In this document: positions 33,551 through 46,235 of the stretch, one piece after another
Layout: the number at the start of each line of letters is the position of its first letter
Numbering within the stretch: position 1 is the first letter of the stretch
NCBI RefSeq assembly: GCF_000001735.4
Contig: NC_003074.8
Location: 2,418,101 to 2,482,100, forward strand
Origin: Arabidopsis thaliana
Taxonomy: Eukaryota > Streptophyta > Magnoliopsida > Brassicales > Brassicaceae
Length of the DNA stretch: 64,000 nt
Reading direction: 5' to 3'
Translations under genes and position numbers: made by a program
The notes under the pieces: model-generated
What the model was told of the DNA's origin: nothing
What the model saw: the letters and a program-made list of their open reading frames with translations, nothing else
Database searches by the model: none

Positions 33551-36517
33551 ATGGCAAAAGCTTGCCTCTTGCAGTCTACTCTACTCCCAGCTTACTCTCC
33601 ACTTCACAAACTTCGTAATCAAAACATCACCCTCTCTTTCTCACCGCTTCCGCTGTCCCGATGCCGTCCCGGAATCCACTGCTCAGTTTCGGCCGGTGAG
33701 ACTACAATACAATCCATGGAGGAAGCTCCGAAGATATCATGGGGATGCGAGATTGATTCACTTGAGAACGCTACTTCTCTTCAGAACTGGCTCTCTGATT
33801 CAGGTCTCCCTCCGCAGAAAATGGCTATTGATAGAGTCGACATCGGTGAGCGAGGCCTCGTCGCTTCACAGAATCTCAGAAAAGGAGAGAAATTGCTCTT
33901 CGTTCCTCCTTCTCTCGTCATCAGTGCTGATTCCGTAAGTTCACACTCCTAATTTCACTCGGAATCAAAGAATCTAATCTTATATTCCTTGATCTCACTT
34001 GCAAGCAATCCCTCACCTCTTGTTCAGATCAATGCAAGGTTAAAGTATCTGGCTTTCATGAATGTGAATATCTAATATCGGAGATTGGGTTTTAGGAATG
34101 GACCAACGCAGAAGCTGGTGAAGTGATGAAACGTTATGATGTTCCAGATTGGCCTTTGCTCGCCACTTATCTTATAAGTGAAGCAAGTCTTCAGAAAAGC
34201 TCAAGATGGTTTAACTATATCTCAGCTCTTCCCCGACAACCTTACTCGCTTTTATACTGGTAAGTTTTGTACTTGTTTCTGTAGCTGAACTTTGGTCTCA
34301 GTTTCTTACTCCCTACAGCCTTTTTGTACTATTTCAGGACTCGGACAGAGCTTGATATGTACTTGGAAGCTTCTCAGATTCGAGAACGGGCAATTGAAAG
34401 AATCACCAATGTTGTTGGAACGTGAGATATTGTTCTTTCTTTCTTTCTTTCTCTCAACTGCTGGAAATCATTGATGCAGTCACTAGTACTTATTGTTTGT
34501 AGGCTAGGGGGTTGATGATTATGTCTTGCAAGACACTGCTCATGTCTTTTTCCTTTTTCTTTTCCTCAGTTATGAAGATCTAAGAAGCAGGATATTTTCC
34601 AAACACCCTCAACTTTTCCCTAAAGAGGTAACTGGTATACGCCCATTTTGCTACAGCTTACTATTTGGACATGTAATAAGATGCACTTCTGTAATTACAA
34701 CTAGTGTTGGTTCTATTTTATTATCTGAGCTTAAATTTGTTTTGTCCACATGTATATGAGTGTGCTATTTCTTGGTTGCAGGTTTTCAATGATGAGACAT
34801 TTAAGTGGTCTTTTGGAATCCTATTCTCACGGTTGGTAAGAACTACTGTATCATAAGCAATCATTATCTTGATAATTGATGTAAATCTAGATGTCTTGAA
34901 TTTGAAACAACAGACTTGTTCTTTAATCTTAGCATGACTTTCTGCATAATATAGCTGTCTCCAACAATTTATTGTTTGAACAATGACCACTCACAACCAA
35001 AATATTGCATTATTTCGTTTCTCTTTCCTTCCGTGTGCTGCGTGCTTGTCTCTGCAATTCAGACTTAAGCTTCTCTAACACAGGTGCGGTTGCCTTCTAT
35101 GGATGGAAGATTTGCCTTAGTTCCATGGGCAGATATGCTTAATCATAATTGTGAGGTACTTCTACTTATCTTTATGACCAATTAGCTCCTAGATTCTCCT
35201 AATCAGAAAGCATGATTGACTTATGGTAATCAATATTTCAAAATCTGCTTGGAAAGGTTGAGACGTTCCTGGATTATGATAAATCTTCAAAAGGAGTTGT
35301 CTTTACAACAGATCGACCATATCAACCAGGTGAGCAGGTAAATAAGATAAATTCATTCAGATAACCTGAGCGAGCATTGAAGTTTAATATAAGTCAGTGT
35401 ATAACACAAAGAAGTCCCGTTTACACAGTTTGCCTTTTAGCGCTTCAGTAAGTCAGTCCAAAGTGGAACCAATGTTGTCTGAAGTCTCTGATATGTTTCA
35501 GTAACATGACATTGTGCAGGTTTTCATATCCTATGGGAATAAATCTAACGGAGAGCTATTGTTATCTTATGGGTTTGTTCCCAGAGAAGGAACCAATCCT
35601 AGTGATTCAGTAGAACTAGCATTATCACTTAGGAAAAACGATAAGTGTTACGAGGAAAAGCTGGATGCTTTAAAGAAACACGGATTATCGACGTATTCCA
35701 TTCTCCACCATCCATGTTCCCCTCTCAAATTTGTAGATCTCTCTTGATTAACTTGAGTTTTGTTTTGATTGTTTGTGTTAACTTTTCTCTGGCAGACCTC
35801 AATGCTTTCCCGTAAGGATAACGGGTTGGCCAATGGAGCTAATGGCATATGCTTATCTTGTGGTGAGCCCTCCAGATATGAGAAACAACTTTGAAGAGGT
35901 TTGGCAACTCCATCTTGACCCTTTTTACCATCCAATTCTTCCCAAATTCATAATACATCTCTTATCAATTATTATCCATTTCAGATGGCGAAAGCTGCTT
36001 CAAATAAGACATCAACAAAGAATGATCTAAAATATCCTGAAATCGAGGAAGACGCATTGCAGTTCATACTGGACTCATGCGAAACAAGCATATCAAAGTA
36101 CAGCCGATTTCTAAAGGTAAGTAACAAAACAGCTCATCTCTCTCTCTTTGTGGGAAAATTTTCACTCCATCTGCTTATAGTTTGCTTTGTCAATTATCTA
36201 ATTGTAGGAAAGTGGATCAATGGATTTGGACATAACATCTCCAAAACAGTTGAACCGAAAAGCGTTTCTGAAACAGCTAGCTGTAGACTTGTCCACTAGT
36301 GAGCGCAGGATACTGTACCGTGCTCAATACGTAAGGAACAACTTTCTAGCCAATACGATAGATAAGAGTCTGTGGATCGATCCATGATATTGTGGAATCT
36401 GTGTTTTTTTTTTTGTTTTGTTTGGGTCAGATTCTGAGGAGGAGACTGAGAGATATCAGAAGTGGTGAGCTGAAGGCTCTACGGCTCTTCAGTGGACTTA
36501 GGAACTTCTTCAAGTGA
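33551..36517 (+). CDS. SET-domain Rubisco-LSMT-like protein methyltransferase
   Basis: Twelve exons (33551-33934, 34096-34259, 34338-34421, 34570-34627, 34782-34835, 35084-35155, 35257-35337, 35520-35692, 35796-35898, 35985-36116, 36208-36330, 36431-36517) encode 504 residues. A Ser/Leu/Arg-rich chloroplast transit peptide (about 1-45) starts MAKACLLQS. The split SET domain runs from about 85 to 345: GERGLVASQNLRKGEKLLFV, WADMLNHNCE (the NHxC motif that shapes the SAM and substrate pocket) and NGELLLSYGFV (the ELxxxYG motif). A C-terminal LSMT substrate-binding domain follows (SISKYSRFLKE, STSERRILYRAQYILRRRL). It would methylate lysine on a plastid protein; the substrate is not evident. Position fits AT3G07670. 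Confidence 0.94.
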
Positions 36518-37526
36518 ATGTTGAATGAGGACATTTCAACAGCTTTAAGATGGATCAAAGGTAGGCCTCGTTGTGCTTCAACCAAAAATGTAGTTTTTTA
36601 TTACAAAAAAATTGAACGTTGGTGTAGGCATGGTTGGATCTGTCTCACTCGTATAGGAATATATTGGTCCAGCCATATATGTAATTTGATCATTTTCTAT
36701 AAACTCAAAACCTGAACCTAAATTGATTAATTAAGGAAACGCATGAGAGAGTAAGGGTAGAAACATGTTCTTCGTATTTGATCCGAATCGAACTGAAATA
36801 ATCGATCCAACAAACAAAGATAATTTGAAAATTAAGAATATATCTGACTACAACTCATAACGAAAACCGTACCAAAACTCACACTCCTTGTTACCGCAAA
36901 CAAGATAATCTGATGGTACACGTCAGAACATTTGTTTCTTTAGCAAAGCAAGTAAACATTCCACTGTGGCAAAGTAAAAAACGAGAAACCTATAAAGTCT
37001 TCCTAATGAAACGTACTGATTTTATGGAGTTTCCATTTTCGACATAATATGACGTGGCAATATCTAAATGGTTTAAAGATGTTTTATCTCCAATGATATA
37101 ACGCCACGTAAGCCCGCTGACCAAATAACCCAAAGAGTAAGCAAGCGACGTCGTTTATAGTTTGATGATCTTGTCGGGTAACGAAACTGCCCCTTGAGTC
37201 AAAACAGGCTTCTTCGTGTCCGATTCTGAACGAGCTCGCTCTTTCTCATCCAATTCTCTCCACCGTCTTCTACTCCGATCAATCTTCAAATTTTCTTAAC
37301 ACTCATCGACCAGATCGAGTTTCCATCGATCTAATCAATCAATCATCAGATTTGATCTTCTCAAGAAGGTAAATCCCTCTCACTCTCTGTGTCAAACCTA
37401 ATCACCTCGTAGGAATCGAAATTGGAACAATTCAATTTGGTTTGGTTTGGAATCTCTAGTCGATTCTTCTTCTAAACGATTGAATTGCGTTTTGTGCTTT
37501 GATATAATTCGAAATTATTGTGGCAG
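36518..37526. other. Intergenic region and 5' leader of the p24 gene
   Basis: About 1 kb. It includes the SET gene 3' flank. At about 36777-36895 there are GATCCGAATCGAAC and AACCGTACC words resembling a degraded dispersed repeat. The p24 leader ends with an intron from a donor near 37371 to an acceptor at 37526, directly before the start codon. Confidence 0.5.
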
Positions 37527-38552
37527 ATGAGCTTGAAGGGTACGATCGTATTACTAGGGCTCTTATGGAGCTTCCAGGCTACGTTAGGGATTAGATTCGT
37601 GATAGACCGTGAAGAATGTTTCTCCCACAAGGCTGAATATGAAGGTGATACGCTTCATGTCTCTTTCGTCGTCATCAAGTCTGACTCTCAATGGCATTTT
37701 AACGAGGATGGTGTAGATCTTGTGGTATGACTTTTTTTCTTCTAATTGAACTTTTCTACATTCTACATTGCAAAATCGTCGAAAATCAATAGAATTGGTA
37801 TTCCTAAACAATGCTTAGGATTTCCATTGTTAATGTTGGTAGATAATTTGAAGTATGTATTGATAAAGAATTTGGTTACTCTTTAAAGCTGTTATATTGT
37901 ACCATCTGGTTAATTTGGTGGTTGTTGTTGTTGTTGATATATTTTGGATGCATTTTGAATAGATACATGGCCCAACAGGCGAACAAATTCATGACTTCAG
38001 GGAGCAGATAAGCGCAAAGCATGATTTTGTTGTCCAAAAAAAAGGGGTTTACAGATTCTGTTTCACAAACAAGTCTCCTTATCATGAAACCATTGACTTC
38101 GATGTACAGCTTGGTCACTTTGCATACTACGATCAACACGCAAAGGACGGTAAGGATTATCTGTTTAGTTTTGTTTCAGTTTCGTTTGGTGATGAGGTAT
38201 TTAGCTGAAGATGGTTTTTGTGCAGAGCATTTCACTCCCTTGATGGAGCAAATATCAAAGTTAGAGGAGGCTCTTTACAACATCCAATTTGAACAACATT
38301 GGTTAGAAGCTCAGACCGATCGTCAAGCTATCGGTAACATTTTTTCCTCTAAAAACCACATTTGTTGTTCTCACTTCAATATTGAGTGATGGTTTGAATA
38401 TGGTTGTTCCTTGTGCAGTGAACGAGAACATGAGCAAAAGAGCAGTACACAAAGCTTTGTTCGAGTCGTTTGCACTGATTGGGGCAAGTTTTCTCCAAGT
38501 TTATCTTCTGCGTCGCTTGTTTGAACGCAAACTCGGCATGTCTCGTGTCTAA
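37527..38552 (+). CDS. p24 (emp24/gp25L) cargo receptor, probably beta subfamily
   Basis: Four exons (37527-37724, 37963-38149, 38226-38333, 38419-38552) encode 208 residues. p24 proteins cycle between ER and Golgi in COPI/COPII vesicles and help sort cargo such as GPI-anchored proteins. A signal peptide (1-24, ending TLG) is followed by the GOLD domain (IRFVIDREECFSHKAEY, VYRFCFTNKS) with its two conserved cysteines, a coiled coil (EQISKLEEALYNIQFEQHWL), a membrane helix (about 175-195) and a short cytosolic tail LLRRLFERKLGMSRV. The start codon lies directly after a leader-intron acceptor, and no earlier ATG is in frame. Position fits AT3G07680; the beta assignment rests on the tail and is less sure. 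Confidence 0.94.
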
Positions 38553-39131
38553 AAGTATCGAGTTTATTATGACTTTGAACTTATTTTGCCTTAAAATGTA
38601 CCAGGGAATCTTTACTTAAAACCTTTTTACAGACAGATCGTAGTTCATTGGAAGATTTGCTTTCTCCCATGTTCAAGAACTAATCCTCTCGTGATGATAA
38701 TTCTTTTTTTTCTCTTTATTAACAGACAACTTTTCCACAAGCTAGGTTTTCATTTCAATAGAGAAAATAGTGATTCCTTAAAACCTTTTTTCCCTAAAAC
38801 AAAGAGAATAACAATGTGATCAAGCTTTGAATAAGACGTGTCAAAAGTACTCAAAATCCCTTAACTGGATTCGAACTCTTATAGAGAAGGTTATAAAAGT
38901 GGACACTAGACTAAGTTAGTTGGGCCCAGAGTAGATAGATAAAGCCAGCTATCATTTTCTTAGTCGTCGTACAAGTTACCTGAAAATAAAATAAAAACAC
39001 AAACTTTCCTGAAAAAGTCGTCTCCAGTTTTAAGCATTGATAAATCCGACAAGAAGTCCGATTTTGTTCCATAGCTTGCTTGTGTTTTTAGTGGATTGAG
39101 TCACTGAAAGAGAAATCATAAGGCTTTGTTG
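38553..39131. other. Intergenic region with a tRNA-like relic
   Basis: 579 bp holding the p24 3' flank and the leader of the dehydrogenase gene. Around 38865-38916 the minus strand carries degenerate Pol III box A and box B-like words (listed separately). GGGCCC occurs near 38922. Confidence 0.5.
38865..38918 (-). repeat. Degenerate tRNA-derived (Pol III promoter-like) relic
   Basis: On the minus strand, AACTTAGTCTAGTG (38903-38916) resembles box A and GTTCGAATCC (38867-38876) is close to box B, with a spacing of about 27 bp. No good cloverleaf forms, since the anticodon region is AT-rich and unpaired. A SINE head or dead tRNA is the likely origin. Confidence 0.35.
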
Positions 39132-41278
39132 ATGATGGATCATTTGGTGGAGACGAATTCAGTTCCGAGCAGATTGGTGGAAGAAAGGCTTGATGAGATT
39201 CGTAGAGTAATGGGTAAAGCTGATGACGACCCGTTAAGGATCGTTGGTGTAGGAGCTGGTGCTTGGGGAAGCGTTTTCATTGCAATGTTGCAGGAAAATT
39301 ACGGTAAGTTTAGGGGCAAAGTTAGTGTGAGAATCTGGAGAAGAGGAGGCAGAGCAATCGATAAAGCCACAGCTGAACATTTGTTCGAAGTGATTAATTC
39401 GAGGGAAGAATTGTTGAGGAGGTTGATAAGAAGGTGTGCTTATCTCAAGTATGTGGAAGCTAGATTAGGGGATAGGGTTTTATATGCTGATGAGATATTG
39501 AAAGATGGGTTTTGCTTGAATATGATTGAGACTCCTTTGTGTCCTTTGAAAGTTGTGACTAATCTTCAAGAAGCTGTTTGGGATGCTGATATTGTCATCA
39601 ATGGTTTACCATCAACTGAGACGTTTCAGGTGTTCAATGAGATTAGTAAGTATTGGAAAGAGAGGGTTAATGCTCCTGTTATTATCTCTTTGGCTAAAGG
39701 TGTGGAAGCAGAGTTTGAGCCTCATCCTCGGATTGTTACTCCTACGCAAATGATCCATCGAGCGAGTAAATTCACTTCCCATTGTCTTTTATCTGATTGC
39801 TAGATGAATATTTGATATCATCTTCCTTAGTATTTTTGTTGATGTAGAGAAACTTTCTATTTTTATTAAGGTTATATGAGTATTGACTGTGTTGGCGTTG
39901 AAGTGTATGATCAGTAGTTGTTGTCATTGGAAATTCTACAGTTTGCTTGTCATATTCTCTTTGCAGCTGGTATTCCTCTTGAGAACATTCTCTACCTTGG
40001 GGGACCTAATATTGCTTCCGAGGTATACAATAAAGAGTACGCCAATGCACGGATTTGCGGGTCTGAAAAATGGAGGAAGCCTTTGGGAAAGTTTCTAAGG
40101 CAGTCTCATTTCATAGTCTGGGATAATAGTGACCTCATTACTCATGAAGTAATGGGTGGCTTGAAGAATGTTTATGCCATTGGTGCAGGTAAGATCAGGT
40201 GTCTTAAATGGTTATCTGAATAATAGTGATTCAAAGTAAATTACTGGAACTGGTGATCAGAGGTCAAAGTTTATGAGCTAGTGTTTGTTTTGGCGTTTTT
40301 GTATTCCACAGGAATGGTGGCTACACTGACTAAGGAAAGTGCTACCAGCAAATCAGTGTACTTTGCGCATTGTACTTCAGAGATGATTTTTATTACTCAT
40401 TTATTGGCCAAGGAGCCAGAGAAACTCGCTGGGCCTTTGCTTGCGGATACCTATGTAACATTACTGAAAGGTCGTAATGCGTGGTACGGCCAGAAACTTG
40501 CAAAAGGAGAACTTAGCCTTGAAATGGGTGACAGCATCAAAGGCAAGGGAATGATTCAGGTACTCCATATATCTCAATGACTTCGGTTTTAAGTGTTAAA
40601 TTAGCCTTAAATTATGTATGTTTGATATTGAGAATTTGTCGAATTTGTAACTTTCATCTGAGTCGAAATAGCAAGTGTCCATACCAGCAAAATTACTAAG
40701 AACTTTGTTCTGTATAATGTAAATTTATGTTCACAAAATCCAGTTTATAGCATAAAACAGTAAAGAGTATTGCACATTTCAAAGAAACTAAAGAATTTTG
40801 GAGATTGAATCTAAACGCCACTGAGAAAATACAAAATTCTGTCATACACTGTTGTTATCTTGTGGTCCTAGATTATTTATATGAAAGGCTAATGATGAAG
40901 TGCTTTGGATGATGTAATGTTCATAGGGGGTTTCTGCGGTGAAAGCATTTTTCGAGTTGTTGAACCAATCCTCGTTAAGTCTTCAACACCCTGAAGAGGG
41001 CAAGCCTGTAACTCCGGCTGAACTTTGTCCCATCTTAAAGATGCTCTACAGAATTCTTATAACAAGGTACTCTCATCTCTTTACTGGGTAAATAACATAT
41101 CAACTTGGACCTCATTCATAAACATGATTCACACCTTGATGATGTTTTTAGAGAGTTCTCGTGTGAGGCGATTCTTGAGGCGCTGAGAGATGAAACGATG
41201 AATGACCCACGTGAACTCATCGAGATTGCTCACAGCCATCTCTTCTTCCAGCCATGGCTTCTTGGTCAGAAACCTTGA
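39132..41278 (+). CDS. NAD-dependent glycerol-3-phosphate dehydrogenase
   Basis: Five exons (39132-39765, 39967-40188, 40312-40559, 40927-41066, 41152-41278) encode 456 residues. The enzyme interconverts dihydroxyacetone phosphate and glycerol-3-phosphate with NADH. The Rossmann motif is [13 protein letters not shown] (about residues 37-49). Further family words are [67 protein letters not shown] (holding the catalytic Lys) and [19 protein letters not shown]. There is no transit peptide, so it is probably cytosolic. Two ATGs in a row (39132, 39135) could start it; I took the first. Position fits AT3G07690. Confidence 0.94.
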
Positions 41279-41595
41279 GCACTTTCTTCTGTATAAGTTC
41301 CCCTGCTAGGCTTTGGTGCAGACTTGTTTGTATTTTGAAGATTTATCAGAAATACGCAGAGTAGATAAGAGTTGTATACAATTTATAGTTGGAGAATAAA
41401 AGTTGTGTACTTTATAGTGAAACTCAGTCTCATATTATATCTTTGACTTTCCTTTCCTTAGAAACAGTTTTTATACAATTTATAAATATTGTGTATGGGA
41501 GCTAAAGATACATGCTATACCTATACATCACAAATTCTATATCTGATATTTGGAGCTTTAAAAGAATAAACTATCCACCAGACCACCAGTCATCA
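41279..41595. other. Convergent 3' intergenic region
   Basis: The 3' flanks of the dehydrogenase (plus) and ABC1K7 (minus) share this 317 bp AT-rich stretch. Nothing else is evident. Confidence 0.6.
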
Positions 41596-44500
41596 TCATA
41601 TCATCTTCTCAAATTTATCAAGCTTATTTACCCTTTGCATAGACCTCAGTACCAATAACATGAATATCCCTGCACACAAAAGAATATTTATGAAGCTTAT
41701 GTATCCTTGTCATAGACCTGAAATATACCTGCATATACATCTACATGCACGTGTGTACAACAGCTTTGATACCTGCTCCAATGAAGGATCCATTGGCAAC
41801 AAGCTGACTTCCTTGGTTGCTAAATGTAACCCCAATATTAAGTAGAGTTCCTCCAAGAACTGTATACATCGTCGCCATCTGCAGTATTGTCGCTTTCCGG
41901 GCTGCTCTTTCCGACTGAACCAATACGAACAAACAAAATCCACAATGGGTATCTATTGCTTTACAAAACCATGACAAAGCTTATTTACTTTAATACCAGT
42001 TCTGTCAGGGTGATTAGACCATGAAAAAACTGCTTTACCTCAAGAACCCGAACACGGAGTTTCAGATCGCCTGAATCGAGTTCTTTCACAAACTCTTCTA
42101 TTCGCTGCACTCGATATGGCATAGACAGAGTAGAAGACCTGGCCTGTACAGGTTTTAAAGTTGAATTTAGTACAAATAGAAAGAAAAGAAGAAAAAACAG
42201 AGAAATGAAATAAAATACGAGGGAAAACATTACATCATCAGCCTGCTTTCTTATTTCTTGGACAAGCTGAGTTCCCGAGCGTTGCCTTTGTTTTAGATCC
42301 AGGAGTTCCTGTTTTTGTTGATATTCATGAGAATTGACACAATGATAAAAAAAGAGTAGACTGGCGATTGCAAAATATTTGGGTTTCGAGAAGAGAAAAG
42401 AGGTAAGAACCTGCGCATAAGGAGCCGCAACCTTCACAAAGGAAAATTCTGGATCAAGGATGTAACCAATACCTGCAAAATCAAAAGCATAACTGATGAG
42501 ACTTGTGGAATATTATTACAAAAAGAAGATAAAAGAACAGATTGAATAGGCACCCTCAAGTGTGGAAAATGCTCGGATGACAAAGGTGAAAGTTGATGGG
42601 AAACGGAATGGCTGATCCTGGGAAATTGCAAACAGATCCTGCCATAGAAAGGAGGAATTTTTTAATGTAAGAACCACATAGAGATAGAGCTCAGCTTCTT
42701 TTTCAGGTACAGTTTTGATCGGTACCTCTCCAATAGCTGCCAAAGTCTGTTGCTGATCTGGTGATTGGCTTAATAGGTTGTCCAAGAAAAACTGAACAGA
42801 TCTCCTTACCTAAAACAAACACGTATAAAGTTGCAATGAGATTACATATGTAAACTTCGCATAAATAAAGAGTGAGACTGTAAGGTTACCGATGAAAGAT
42901 CTCCAGTGGGTTGAAGTGCTTCAAGGTCTATAAGGTTTTGCATGACCTGTAAAAACATTGAGTTAGTTTTCTTATTTTCAGATTGAGAATTAACCCTTGC
43001 AAGAAAAAATTACCTTTTTTGCATCTTTTTCATAAACAGAATAGAAGAGATCAAGTAATCTCTTCCGAGTAAATGTTTTGATCTCTCCCATCATGCCGAA
43101 GTCATAGTAGATGATTGATTCATCTACATCAATTGCAAGGTTTCCTGGGTGCGGATCCGCATGAAAGAAGCCGGTTTTGAGTATCTAAAACAGCCAAAAC
43201 ATGAACATAAGTTTGAACCATAAGAAAAAAAAGAAGACATGGACTTCAAGAACTGTTTTGCTATCTTGTTATTGACCTGTATAAGATAAGCTTCAATGGC
43301 CCGTGATGCGATTCTAGAACGGTTAAAACCCCGTGCAGCTAAGGCGTCCAAGTTGTTGATCTTAACACCTAATCACAGAAATCAATGAGTGTTTATACCG
43401 CTACATACTTTATCAAACGACACCAATATATTGGGTAGTTTCAACACGAACCTGGTACATACTCCAAAGTCAAGACCTTCATGGCAGAGTAATCCCAATA
43501 AACCAACTACAATGAAAACGAGATAACCAGAATGAGTTTCATCTATCCCACAACTATACAAGAACTTATCTCATGGGGGTTTTGGTTTAGCAAGTTAAAC
43601 TTACAGGTACGCGGACCCAGTTTATATTCCGGAAGTCTCTCCGGAATCTGTCAGCGTTCTTAGCTTCGTTTATGTAGTCAATCTCTTGATACAAAATTCT
43701 GAAACCAAAGGAAATATCAGTCCTACATAGCCTGGAGCCACAAGTTATAACTACGTCTTGGGAAAACTACTTACAAGGCACATTCTTCATAGATACCAAC
43801 CCAATCGTTTGTACCAAATGATTCACTTTTCTGGAAATACTCGGCAATCAGCTTCAGATTTCCTGATAAAATAAATTACGCCATTTTCAGCAATTCTCAA
43901 ACATCCATGCAGGTATTCTATTATATAACTCAGAAGTTGTTACTACATACGTAGATCAATATCGAAAAGTTTCTTTAGTCCGGGTCTTTGTACTTTTACT
44001 ACCACTTTCTCGCCATTGTGCAAAACAGCTCTGTGTACCTAAGGGAATACAATTTGAAAAATTATGATACAAACATCAATATCTAGATGAATTGCAAAGA
44101 AAACGATAAGCGAGTAGGCGTTCTTGAGGGTGTTGCTAAGTATTAGATACCTGACCAAGGCTAGCTGCAGCTATGGGTTGCTCTTCAAATTCTTTATACA
44201 TTACACTAATAGGAGCCCCAAGTTCAGCCTCAATGAAGCGCTTTGCTTTCTCTGGAGAAAAAGCGGGGACTCTGTCCTGAAAACCAGTTTAAGAGAACAG
44301 TAAGAAACCAAATGCATAATTTCAAAAGTATGAATAAAGAAATAGCAAAGTACCTGCAACTTGGAAAGCTCATCCACGAATTCGCGCGGAAACAAGTCTG
44401 ACCTAGTTGAAGACAACTGTCCCAGTTTGATAAACGTTGGACCAAGCTGCAATACACTCTCTCTCAACCATGAAGCTGTTTCTCTTCTTCTGCTTTTCTG

Positions 44501-45141
44501 ATTATATAACAACAGGTGAAATTAATAAGAATCAGGACCAACAAAACATCAACCAATGAATCATTTAAATTAGACTAAAATGATGAAAGGTTTACCTGTT
44601 TTTCTTCTGTGAATCCTCCAACATAAGCCCATTTCGAATTATCGAACAAGATACGAATCCTCAGGGAAATAACAAATGACCAAACATCAATACTGCGTTG
44701 AAGTGAGCTATAATTCTCATCAGCCCAGCTAAAACCTTCATCAGAAGGAAGAACCCTAACTCCTTCAACCGGTGGAGGAAGGTACGATTCTGTTGTTTTC
44801 TTTGGTGCCTTAACCAAAGTTGACGCCGCACCATTAATGTTTCTACTACTAACCAAACTCGCTCCATTAACACCTTTCCCAGCCGATCCATTCACACCAT
44901 CTTTCCTCTTCACCACCTCACTCGCAGGAACCATTTTGACTGAACGTCCATTGATTCCAACCTTAGAGGGCAATTCCGACTGTCTCATCTCAATACGAAA
45001 TCTCTTAGACTTGCTGCCATAACACTGAGTGGCTTCCCCAGTGAAATGATTCTCCAAAGAGCTACTGAAACCAATAGCTTTGGTGACTCTTGCGGTCTCA
45101 CCGCCATAGCAGCAGCTCTGAGAAGCTAATAAAGCCGCCAT
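41596..45141 (-). CDS. ABC1K7: Plastid ABC1-family atypical kinase
   Basis: Seventeen exons join in frame to 695 residues: 44596-45141, 44354-44497, 44151-44276, 43951-44038, 43775-43862, 43605-43698, 43452-43506, 43277-43368, 43014-43184, 42890-42946, 42726-42809, 42554-42638, 42411-42472, 42234-42308, 42039-42143, 41773-41914, 41596-41669. A transit peptide (MAALLASQSCCYGGETARVT) precedes the ABC1 domain. Kinase features are the family loop AAASLGQVHRA (in place of a Gly-rich loop), VVVKVQRPG with the likely ATP lysine, the catalytic loop FFHADPHPGN and the metal-binding YYDFGMMGE. Two hydrophobic segments lie near the C-terminus (TVLGGTLLNIGVTF, GIFMLLVLRSM). ABC1K7 (also SIA1) is a plastoglobule/envelope protein tied to prenyl-lipid metabolism and salt and oxidative stress. 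Position fits AT3G07700. Confidence 0.94.
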
Positions 45142-46235
45142 TTCCACCTAATTTACAAGAAACCAATTGAATAGACACAATCAAACAACAAAATTCAATA
45201 AGCTGGATTCATAAAACTGGAATGCATTGGAGAAAATTATGCGGCAAGCATCATTTGTATAATCTAAAGTTCTAAACTATAAAAGTATGACCAACACAAA
45301 ATTTCTAGTGATAGAACTCCATTAAATCATACTTGAGCCTATTCAAAACCATCGAGTTCAACGACACCTCTAAATTATTGATTTGATAAGAGAATCACAA
45401 CGATTCTCAGCCATGAAAAAGATATAAATAATCAGCGAACATTAACACGTACTATAGCAAGAGGAACCCAATTTTACTACAACCCAAACCTGTTCTGAAC
45501 CTGGGATACCCAAAAGTAATTAAGAAAAACAAAACAAAAAACAGAGTAGAAATTAAGAAAAATGGAACCTTTATCAAAGTCCTGAATTGGGTTGACTGGT
45601 GAGACAAAGATCAACCCAGACCCAGAAATTTCGTAGCAGGAATCTGTAGAATCAGCTGTATTAAGTAGAGGAATTTCTTGGAACAGAGTCGAGAGAGAGA
45701 GAGGTAAGAGGACTAAGTTGCGTAATGGTGTCGTCCTTATGACTAATGAGACGTGTGTTGTTCCACCGAATTTTCCACCTTCCTACCAAAATCAATATTG
45801 AGACTTTGTGCGTAAATAGGAAAAAAATTGGATTTGATAGGACAGGGAAAATAATCTTTGTAACTTTTAGTGCCAAAATTAAGACAATAAGAGTTTTGGA
45901 AGATGCGTGTCCAGCTTCTACATCTCACGTTTATTGTGTGGACAGTTCGAAAGAGAGTGTTGAGCATCTTTTCTAACAATAAAATTAAAAGGATATAATT
46001 GCTCGTTAGTAATCCACTTAAAGGGGTTTAACCAATTTAAACGGTAAACTTTTTTAAGAGCAAGCAAAACAACAATGGTTCATTTCAAAAAGGAAAATGA
46101 CAAAACTACATATTAACATATGAACAAAACTTGTGACGCTTCACCACATAGTTTGGCTTCTACATGATCGGATCATAGGCAGCTCCAAAACCGAAGTTCC
46201 ACCCACCCAGACTACTATTGGAAGTCATTACTCTA
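45142..46235. other. Upstream region of ABC1K7
   Basis: About 1.1 kb. It contains the ABC1K7 leader and promoter, and from about 45740 AT-rich sequence with short unsupported frames on both strands. At 46070-46235 lies the probable 3' flank of the following minus-strand ORF. Confidence 0.5.

Noticed and set aside
33354-33938. 194-codon plus-strand frame overlapping the first SET-gene exon
   Set aside because: It is out of frame with the transit peptide and SET coding sequence and does not fit the splice sites; the frame from 33551 does.
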